Origin: Oscillospiraceae bacterium
GTDB lineage: Bacteria; Bacillota; Clostridia; Oscillospirales; Oscillospiraceae
Direction of reading: 5' to 3'
Length of the DNA: 17,024 nucleotides
NCBI GenBank assembly: GCA_902765975.1
Contig: CACXBO010000101.1
Location: 1-17,024 of the forward strand
Shown: positions 6,837-12,181 of the stretch, one piece after another
How positions within the stretch are numbered: the stretch's first letter is position 1
How the letters are laid out: each line of letters begins with the position of its first letter
Notes under the pieces: generated by a model
The model's input: the letters and a program-made list of their open reading frames with translations, nothing else
Databases searched by the model: none
What the model was told of the DNA's origin: nothing
Position numbers and translations under genes: made by a program

Positions 6837-7298
6837 ATGAGTGACCAGAAGAAAAAAGAGACGCTGAGAGCGGTTAAATTCGTGCTGTTCTCTATAAGCG
6901 CGGGACTGATACAGGCGGTTTCAATCTACCTTTTAGAGACCTTTACCCAGCTTTCAAGCTGGATTTGCTATCTCGTCGGCCTTGTTCTGTCGGTTATCTG
7001 GAACTTTACGCTGAACAGGAAATTCACGTTTAAGTCCGCCGCAAACGTGCCGATAGCCATGCTCAAGGTCGCGGCTTACTACGCTGTGTACACGCCCCTT
7101 TCAACTCTCGGGGTCAAGCTGCTTACCGAAAAGTGTATGTGGCCGCCGCTCTTTGCCGACGGCCTCGCTATGGCGCTGAACCTTGTCACGGAATTCCTCT
7201 ATCAGAGATTTTTCGTTTTCGGAAAGAGTCTGGATACCGCGCCGCTTAGAAAAGAGAAGAGAAAAGACGGGAGCGAGACAGCACAGAATGAAGAATAA
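6837..7298 (+). CDS. GtrA-like integral membrane protein
   Basis: GtrA family proteins (about 120-150 aa, four membrane helices) help move lipid-linked sugars or take part in surface polysaccharide and teichoic acid decoration. Here four hydrophobic segments lie at about 13-31, 40-57, 72-92 and 104-122. Two family signatures are present: WNFTLNRKFTF after helix 2 and EFLYQRFFVFG at the end of helix 4. The hydrophilic tail (130-153, RKEKRKDGSETAQ) is longer than usual. An AGGAAAGG at about 6820-6827 precedes the ATG. The 3' end overlaps azlC by 11 bases, so translational coupling is likely although the functions differ. No glycosyltransferase is nearby to name the sugar. Confidence 0.85.
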   Translation: MSDQKKKETLRAVKFVLFSISAGLIQAVSIYLLETFTQLSSWICYLVGLVLSVIWNFTLNRKFTFKSAANVPIAMLKVAAYYAVYTPLSTLGVKLLTEKCMWPPLFADGLAMALNLVTEFLYQRFFVFGKSLDTAPLRKEKRKDGSETAQNEE

Positions 7299-7983
7299 GA
7301 CCGTAAAGCTTGCATTTATGAAATCACTTCCGGTGCTCGCGGGATATATAGTCCTCGGAATCGGCTTCGGAATACTTTTGTCAAAGGCGGGATACGGGCC
7401 GCTTTGGGCGTTTGCAATGAGCGTACTCATCTACGGCGGCAGTATGCAGTACGTCGGAGTAGATCTGATCTCCGGTGGAGTTTCGATATTGATGACGGCG
7501 GTGACCACGATAATGGTAAACGCGCGCCATCTTTTCTACAGCATCTCGATGCTGAGAGTCTACAAGGACTCGGGGAAATACAAGCCGTATCTGATTTTTT
7601 CCCTGACTGACGAGACGTATTCTCTTCTCTGCGACGGAAAGACGCCAGAGGGAGCCGAGCCTGAAAAATACCGTTTTCTTGTTTCGCTTTTCAACCACAG
7701 CTACTGGATAATCGGCGGAGTTATCGGAAATATACTCGGCTCCGTGCTGCCGTTTTCCTCGCGCGGAATAGAGTTTTCGATGACAGCTCTGTTTATCTCG
7801 GCATTCGTTGAGCAGTGGATAACGATGAAGGATCATATTCCGGCGATAAGCGGAATAGCTTGCACCCTTATCAGCCTTCTTATATTCGGACCGGAGAACT
7901 TCCTCATACCCGCCATGCTTCTAATAACCCTTACGCTCAGTCTGCTTAGAGGCAGGCTTGACGGGAAGGAGGAAATGAAATGA
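7288..7983 (+). CDS. azlC: AzlC, branched-chain amino acid exporter large subunit
   Basis: AzlC with AzlD forms a membrane exporter of branched-chain amino acids and their analogues (in Bacillus subtilis, 4-azaleucine resistance). This 231-aa protein has several hydrophobic helices and the family signatures SLPVLAGYIVLGIGFGILLSK near the N-terminus, YGGSMQYVGVDL at about 49-60 and the strongly conserved VNARHLFYSISM. The frame is open upstream to 7183 inside gtrA, but the ATG at 7288 gives the normal AzlC N-terminus (MKNKTVKLAFMKSLP). It lies in the last codons of gtrA with only a distant GGGAG, so it probably relies on coupling. It overlaps azlD by four bases (ATGA). Confidence 0.93.
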   Translation: MKNKTVKLAFMKSLPVLAGYIVLGIGFGILLSKAGYGPLWAFAMSVLIYGGSMQYVGVDLISGGVSILMTAVTTIMVNARHLFYSISMLRVYKDSGKYKPYLIFSLTDETYSLLCDGKTPEGAEPEKYRFLVSLFNHSYWIIGGVIGNILGSVLPFSSRGIEFSMTALFISAFVEQWITMKDHIPAISGIACTLISLLIFGPENFLIPAMLLITLTLSLLRGRLDGKEEMK

Positions 7984-8303
7984 CCTCTCCCGTTCACACA
8001 GCTGCTCTGATAGCGGTTATGGCTATAGGCTCGATGCTCTTGAGGTTTCTTCCGTTTCTCGTTTTCAGAAAGAAAACTCCGCCGTTCATAGCCTACCTCG
8101 GCAAGGTGCTGCCGTCCGCGATAATAGGGATGCTTATCGTATACTGCCTCAGGGAGACGAATGTGACCGCAATGCCCTTCGGCCTTCCGGAGCTTATCGC
8201 AACCGGGATAGTCGTCCTTCTTCAGATATGGAAGAGAAAGACTATACTGAGCATTATTGCCGGGACCGCCGCATATATGCTCTTGCTTCAGGTCGTATTC
8301 TAA
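7980..8303 (+). CDS. azlD: AzlD, branched-chain amino acid exporter small subunit
   Basis: A 107-aa partner of AzlC with four hydrophobic segments. Family signs are the start of helix 1 (AALIAVMAIGSMLLRFLPF), the motif PPFIAYLGKVLPSAIIGMLIVYCL and the final helix SIIAGTAAYMLLLQVVF. The ATG overlaps the azlC stop (ATGA), with AAGGAGG about 8 bases upstream inside azlC, so the subunits are made together. Length is typical. Confidence 0.93.
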   Translation: MTSPVHTAALIAVMAIGSMLLRFLPFLVFRKKTPPFIAYLGKVLPSAIIGMLIVYCLRETNVTAMPFGLPELIATGIVVLLQIWKRKTILSIIAGTAAYMLLLQVVF

Positions 8304-8320
8304 CTTGGGAGGGAGAAAAA

Positions 8321-8860
8321 ATGGTTTATCTTATCGGCGGCTCGAGCCACGTCGGAAAAACTCTGCTTTCACAGAAGCTTATGGAGAGGCGAGGCGTGCC
8401 GTATTTATCCCTTGACCATCTGAAAATGGGTTTTATTCGGAGCGGTATGACAGAGCTCACGGTAGAGGACGATTATGAGATGCGCTACTGGATGTGGCCT
8501 TTCGTATCCGGGCTTATCAAGACGGTATGCGAGAACGATCAGGAACTTATCATAGAGGGGTGCTATATCCCCGCCGAGTGGAAGAAAAGCTTCTCTTCCG
8601 AGTATCTGCAAAAGATACGCTCTGTCTTCATCGTTATGGATGAGAACTATATTAAAGAGAACTTTGACTTAGTGTGCGGCATGGCCGACGCTATCGAAAA
8701 GAGATTGGACGACAGACCGGATATGGATAGACTGATAGTGTGCAGCCGCGAGTTCAAACGAGAGGCGATAAAGAACGGGATCCCGTTTCTGGAGATATCC
8801 GGTTCCTTCGACCCGGAAAAGCTGACTGACGAGCTTGAAAAAATACTGATGCGAGAATAA
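8321..8860 (+). CDS. P-loop kinase-like protein (2-phosphoglycerate kinase/AAA-like)
   Basis: A 179-aa cytoplasmic nucleotide-binding protein. The Walker A loop GSSHVGKT (7-14) sits right after the first strand MVYLIG. LSLDHLKMGF resembles the substrate-side region of small-molecule kinases, and ELIIEGCYIPAEW is a Walker-B-like strand with Glu. A later strand SVFIVMDEN and a DDRPDMDRL segment fit an adenylate-kinase-type fold. Family members are often labelled '2-phosphoglycerate kinase', but the substrate is unproven. The ATG at 8321 has GGGAGGGAG just upstream; an in-frame start at 8228 would lie inside azlD and add residues foreign to the fold. It is 17 bases after azlD and ends just before a terminator, so it is the last gene of gtrA-azlCD. 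Confidence 0.75.
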   Translation: MVYLIGGSSHVGKTLLSQKLMERRGVPYLSLDHLKMGFIRSGMTELTVEDDYEMRYWMWPFVSGLIKTVCENDQELIIEGCYIPAEWKKSFSSEYLQKIRSVFIVMDENYIKENFDLVCGMADAIEKRLDDRPDMDRLIVCSREFKREAIKNGIPFLEISGSFDPEKLTDELEKILMRE

Positions 8861-8867
8861 AAAATGC

Positions 8868-8894
8868 GCGTTTTGTTGCAAGACGCCGTTTTTT
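8868..8894 (+). terminator. Intrinsic terminator after the P-loop kinase gene
   Basis: GCGTTTT (8868-8874) pairs with AAGACGC (8880-8886; one G-U) around a GTTGC loop. It is followed by CG and six T (8889-8894) and preceded by an A-run at 8859-8864. It overlaps the -35 element of the next promoter. Confidence 0.7.
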
Positions 8895-8904
8895 ATTATA
8901 CAAT
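8876..8904 (+). promoter_or_regulatory. SigA-type promoter for the 113-aa gene and EEP gene
   Basis: TTGCAA (8876-8881), a 17-base spacer and TACAAT (8899-8904), 30 bases before the start codon at 8935. The -35 half lies inside the terminator hairpin of the upstream operon. Confidence 0.65.
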
Positions 8905-8934
8905 AGTAATAAAGAAACTATGTGAGGTATGCCT

Positions 8935-9276
8935 ATGAAGACTATCGACATTTACAGGCAGTTTTTCGCCGCAGACTGCGTTTTCAGCGAGGTGCAGAGA
9001 AAAGCCGCGCTTGTGACGCTCACCGCAGAGAGCGACTGCGGTATGATAAGATACACGGCTTCCGCCTCGTTTTTTCCGCACACTGACGAAGAAGACTTTG
9101 CCGTATCTTACGACGCTGCTGTAACCAAGGAGCTTTATTACGGAAAGGGCCGCCGCTCGAAAAAACGCGATTCGGAATATCTTGAGGTAATAAGAGAAAC
9201 GATAGACGCCGCATCCGAGGGCATTGGCGGACGGGTATTCTGGGACAAGCCTCTTCGCGAGGCGCAGATTGGATAA
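8935..9276 (+). CDS. Hypothetical protein, 113 aa
   Basis: A soluble protein without signal peptide, beginning MKTIDIYRQFFAADCVFSEV. Middle segments such as KAALVTLTAESDCG and IRYTASASFFPHTDEEDFAVSYDAA suggest a beta-sheet core. A basic loop YYGKGRRSKKRDSEY is followed by a helix VIRETIDAASEGIGG. I do not recognise the family, and no catalytic motif stands out. Two ATGs compete: 8929 is only one base from GTGAGG (8922-8927), while 8935 has seven bases, so 8935 is chosen. The promoter at 8876-8904 lies just upstream. Its stop codon overlaps the AAGGAGG of the next gene (9275-9281), so the two are co-expressed. Confidence 0.7.
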   Translation: MKTIDIYRQFFAADCVFSEVQRKAALVTLTAESDCGMIRYTASASFFPHTDEEDFAVSYDAAVTKELYYGKGRRSKKRDSEYLEVIRETIDAASEGIGGRVFWDKPLREAQIG

Positions 9277-9289
9277 GGAGGCTGCGAAA

Positions 9290-10369
9290 ATGAAAAAGTC
9301 AAAAGGATTCTTCTCTAAGCTTCTCAGCGCGTTCGGCACGTTGCTGCTCGTTATCGTGCTTATTATAGGAGTGCTTGTCGGATTCCTCTCGGTAACAGAA
9401 TATAAGCCTTCAGACCGCGAGACTCTGACGACAGAAAACGGGACGGCAGACGTTATTCCCGCGGGAGCGCAGCTCAAGGTTATGACCTGGAACATCGGCT
9501 ACGGAGCCCTCGGAGATAACGCGGACTTCTTCATGGACGGCGGCACGATGGTCAATACCGCCGACCTCGACAGAGTGAACGGGAATATGAGCGGGATAAT
9601 GGAAAAAATTGCTTCTGAAGCGCCTGATCTTCTGCTTATACAGGAGGCGGACGTCAACTCCAATCGCTCAAAATACGTGGACGAGACCGCCCTCCTCAGA
9701 GAGCGTTTTTCCGATATGGACAGCACGTTTGCGAATAACTTCAAGGTAGCCTTCCTTCCTTATCCGATACCGCCAATCGGGAAAGTCGATTCCGGACTTC
9801 TTACTCTCTCGCGCTATAACGTATCAGAGGCTGAGAGAGTTCAGCTTCCTATACCTTTCGCATGGCCTGTGCGTATGGCAAATCTCAAGCGCTGCGTGAC
9901 TATAAACCGCATCCCGGTTGAGGGAGGCAAGGAGCTTGTGCTCATAAACCTTCATCTTGAGGCTTACGACGACGGAGCGGGCAAGGCAAAGCAGACCGAG
10001 ATGCTGAGGGAACTATTGAGCGCTGAAGCAGCTAAGGGCAACTATGTTATCGCGGGGGGAGACTTTAATCAGATATTCTCTTCCGAGGATGCTTCAAAAT
10101 TTCCGATACGCGAGGGGATGTGGGCGTGCGGAGAGATAGACGTCAGCTCCTTTGGCGACGGCTGGCAGTTTATTATGGATGAGAATACCCCGAGCTGCCG
10201 CAGCCTTGACAGAGCATATGCTGGAGCGGATAAAAACGACTTCCAGTATTATCTTATCGACGGCTTCATTGTGTCCGGAAACGTGACCGTAGACTATGCC
10301 GAGACCTGCGACTTCGGCTTCGTGAACACGGATCATAACCCCGTCATAATGGGCGTTACTCTTAACTGA
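9290..10369 (+). CDS. Membrane-anchored endonuclease/exonuclease/phosphatase (EEP) family protein
   Basis: A 359-aa phosphodiesterase-type enzyme with the metal-dependent DNase I/EEP fold. A basic start (MKKSKGFFSK) and a hydrophobic helix (about 12-34) anchor it, with the catalytic domain (60-359) outside the cell. All core motifs are present: TWNIGYG (N68), LLIQEADVNSNRS (E119), LINLHLEA, AGGDFNQ (D258, N260), YLIDGFIVS (D324) and NTDHNPVIM (D348, H349), so it should be active. Substrate could be nucleic acid, a phosphoinositide or another phosphodiester. Start 9290 has AAGGAGG 8 bases upstream; the frame is open to 9224 but without an SD. It is coupled to the 113-aa gene and ends 20 bases before a terminator. 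Confidence 0.9.
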   Translation: MKKSKGFFSKLLSAFGTLLLVIVLIIGVLVGFLSVTEYKPSDRETLTTENGTADVIPAGAQLKVMTWNIGYGALGDNADFFMDGGTMVNTADLDRVNGNMSGIMEKIASEAPDLLLIQEADVNSNRSKYVDETALLRERFSDMDSTFANNFKVAFLPYPIPPIGKVDSGLLTLSRYNVSEAERVQLPIPFAWPVRMANLKRCVTINRIPVEGGKELVLINLHLEAYDDGAGKAKQTEMLRELLSAEAAKGNYVIAGGDFNQIFSSEDASKFPIREGMWACGEIDVSSFGDGWQFIMDENTPSCRSLDRAYAGADKNDFQYYLIDGFIVSGNVTVDYAETCDFGFVNTDHNPVIMGVTLN

Positions 10370-10383
10370 GGTCGAATAGTTAA

Positions 10384-10415
10384 AAAAACCCGACTCTGCG
10401 TCGGGCTTTTTGTTT
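10384..10415 (+). terminator. Intrinsic terminator after the EEP gene
   Basis: CCCGAC (10389-10394), loop TCTGC, GTCGGG (10400-10405), then C and five T (10407-10411) followed by GTTT, with seven A in front. This is a classic Rho-independent terminator. Confidence 0.9.
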
Positions 10416-10435
10416 AGTATTCAGCAAAAACAGGT

Positions 10436-10464
10436 TTGTATATTATGAGGTTTTTTGGTACAAT
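10436..10464 (+). promoter_or_regulatory. SigA-type promoter upstream of mgtC
   Basis: TTGTAT (10436-10441), exactly 17 bases, TACAAT (10459-10464), just after the upstream terminator. The same -10 (TACAAT) and spacing occur at 8876-8904. The expected start site (about 10471) lies only some 15 bases before mgtC-like coding sequence. Confidence 0.6.
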
Positions 10465-10485
10465 GCAAATTGGACGAGCGCGAAT

Positions 10486-10584
10486 ACGGCCATCGGACTT
10501 TTCTCTTCCGCCGTTTTGGGGCTTGCCTGCGGAGCAGGCTTTTACGAGGCTGTATTACCTGCCGTGTTCATTATCATTCTTGCG
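10486..10584 (+). repeat. Diverged partial copy of the mgtC fourth membrane segment
   Basis: In frame with mgtC, 33 codons (TAIGLFSSAVLGLACGAGFY, then EAVLPAVFIIILA) align without gaps to 10843-10941 of the same gene (TAAGLWASGIVGVAIGAGFY, then EGAAIATFVVLLA), with about half the residues identical. DNA identity is paralogue-like, highest around GCTTTTACGAGG versus GCTTTTATGAGG. Confidence 0.65.
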
Positions 10585-11214
10585 CTCGTTGGGCTTGCAT
10601 TCCTTCTCGGAGGCGGCATCGGTCTGGAACGCTCCTTCAAAAACCGTTCCGCCGGATTCAGAACGCATATACTTGTAACATCCGCAGCCTGCGTAGCCTC
10701 CATGACCGGGCTCTATATCTATCTTAACCTTAAAATGCCCTCCGATATCTCAAGGATCGGCGCGCTGATTGTTTCCGGACTCGGTTTCATAGGAGCGGGA
10801 ACTATAATCGTTACCAAAAAGCCGAAGGTCAAGGGACTTACGACGGCTGCCGGTCTATGGGCGAGCGGTATTGTCGGAGTTGCGATAGGAGCGGGCTTTT
10901 ATGAGGGCGCCGCGATCGCCACATTCGTCGTTCTTCTCGCGCAGATACTTTTCAGATATGCCGAGCAGTACATCAGAACGATGCCGGAGTTCGAGATAAC
11001 GGTTAGGTATCAGGACAGGTGCGCTCTCGACGAGGCGATGCGCTACTGTAAGGATCACCGCCTTGCCATCCTCAATCTCCGCGTTACCGAAGACATGAAC
11101 GACTATAAAGCAGAAATCACTCTGCTTCCAAAGCTCAGGATCGACGAGACAAGGCTTTTCGATCACATTAGGAAGATCCCAGGTATTACCGACATCAATA
11201 AAGTGAATATTTAG
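10516..11214 (+). CDS. MgtC/SapB family membrane protein, chimeric N-terminus
   Basis: MgtC family inner-membrane proteins are linked to Mg2+ limitation and ATP-synthase control in pathogens; in Clostridia the role is unknown. Signatures: LAFLLGGGIGLERSFKNRSAGFRTHILV (28-54), IVSGLGFIGAGTIIV (85-99), VKGLTTAAGLWASGIVGVAIGAGFYE (105-130), then a soluble ACT-like domain (155-232) with FEITVRYQD and KAEITLLPKLRI. The start is doubtful: 10516 is a TTG without an SD; a GTG at 10564 (MFIIILALVGLAF) gives a more family-like but short N-terminus, with only a distant GAGG at 10546-10549. Residues 2-23 (GLACGAGFYEAVLPAVF...) copy residues 121-142, and the copy extends upstream of the TTG to 10486. The gene therefore seems to be a fusion of two mgtC paralogues or a gene with a lost start. 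It may still be translated. Confidence 0.8.
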   Translation: MGLACGAGFYEAVLPAVFIIILALVGLAFLLGGGIGLERSFKNRSAGFRTHILVTSAACVASMTGLYIYLNLKMPSDISRIGALIVSGLGFIGAGTIIVTKKPKVKGLTTAAGLWASGIVGVAIGAGFYEGAAIATFVVLLAQILFRYAEQYIRTMPEFEITVRYQDRCALDEAMRYCKDHRLAILNLRVTEDMNDYKAEITLLPKLRIDETRLFDHIRKIPGITDINKVNI

Positions 11215-11257
11215 GCAAAAAACCACGATATTTTTCTGGAAAAATCCGCAACGGAAG

Positions 11258-11271
11258 TGTATAATTATAAT
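11258..11271 (+). promoter_or_regulatory. -10 region of the degV-alaS-hit operon
   Basis: Two overlapping TATAAT hexamers (11260-11265 and 11266-11271) lie 36-47 bases before the degV ATG. No good -35 is visible (TCTGGA/TGGAAA at about 11235-11242 is poor). Confidence 0.55.
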
Positions 11272-11306
11272 GTTCGGCTTAAAAAGAGAAAATCGGAGGA
11301 ACGGCG

Positions 11307-12161
11307 ATGATAAGAATTTATGCAGACAGCACTAACGACCTCGGAAAAGAGCTTATCGAAAAGCATAATATAAGGATAGTTCCGCTTTACGTTCGTATGG
11401 GAGAAAAGACAGTAAAGGACGGTCCCGGTCTTAATCCGGACACGCTTTATGAGTGGGCGGATAAAAACAAGACGACGCCATCTACTGCGGCGTTTTCTCC
11501 GGGAGACGCGGAGGCGGCTATAAAGGAGGCAAAGAAGGCTGGAGACGATATCCTGTTTTTCGGCATTTCATCCGAAATGAGCGCCTCATGCAGCGTATTC
11601 AAAGTGGCCGCCGAGGACGTCGACTACTCCGATCATGTTTTCGTTGTCGATTCACGCAACCTCTCAACCGGCATAGGACTAACGATTCTGAAGGCTGCGG
11701 CAATGGTCGAGGAGGGCGGCATGACCGCCGCAGAGATCTGGCTTGAAGTCCAAAAGATCATTCCCAACGTCAGGGCAAGCTTCGTTGTAGATACGCTCCT
11801 TTATCTCTACCGCGGCGGAAGATGCAGCGCAGTCTCCGCCCTTGCCGCCGCAGCTCTCGGCATAAAGCCGAAGATAGTTGTGGCGGACGGAAAGATGGGC
11901 GTCGGAGCCAAGTATCGCGGAAAAATAGACGCAGTGATCAAAAAGTACGTCAAGGACCTTGAGCCGATGCTGAAGCGCGCCGATAAGGACGCCGTTTTCA
12001 TAACTCACTCAGGCGTAAGCAATGAGATTGCCGGCTTCGTCAGGGAAGAGCTTGCTTCTATGAAGCGATTCGACAATATCTACATTACCCGTGCGGGCGG
12101 CGTTATATCCAGCCATTGCGGACCCGGCACGCTCGGAGTTCTGTATATAGAAAATGATTAA
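11307..12161 (+). CDS. DegV family fatty acid-binding protein
   Basis: DegV/FakB proteins hold a fatty acid for phosphorylation by FakA, feeding exogenous acyl chains into phospholipid synthesis. The 284-aa length is normal. Family signs: RIYADSTNDLG at the N-terminus, TTPSTAAFSPGD (usual T-S-Q-P-S region), GISSEMSASCSVF, FVVDSRNLSTGIGL, LYLYRGGRCSAVSALAAAALGIKP, FITHSGVS and the C-terminal GGVISSHCGPGTLGV, where the His contacts the acyl phosphate site. The SD GGAGG (11296-11300) is six bases upstream. No FakA gene is in the window. It is the first gene of a unit with alaS (20 bases downstream), an unusual partner. Confidence 0.9.
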   Translation: MIRIYADSTNDLGKELIEKHNIRIVPLYVRMGEKTVKDGPGLNPDTLYEWADKNKTTPSTAAFSPGDAEAAIKEAKKAGDDILFFGISSEMSASCSVFKVAAEDVDYSDHVFVVDSRNLSTGIGLTILKAAAMVEEGGMTAAEIWLEVQKIIPNVRASFVVDTLLYLYRGGRCSAVSALAAAALGIKPKIVVADGKMGVGAKYRGKIDAVIKKYVKDLEPMLKRADKDAVFITHSGVSNEIAGFVREELASMKRFDNIYITRAGGVISSHCGPGTLGVLYIEND

Positions 12162-12181
12162 CTATCGGAGGACTGATACCA

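Noticed and set aside
10436..10727. Two other plus-strand frames across the mgtC 5' end
   Set aside because: They begin inside the promoter, lack an SD and encode unlikely sequence (Cys/Arg-rich), while the mgtC frame aligns to the family.
11231..11248. Hairpin ATTTTTC-TG-GAAAAAT as mgtC terminator
   Set aside because: A two-base loop cannot form and there is no T-run.
12162..12181. T-box riboswitch for alaS
   Set aside because: The degV-alaS gap is 20 bases and the leader before degV is 92 bases; no room for a T-box and no T-box bulge sequence seen.
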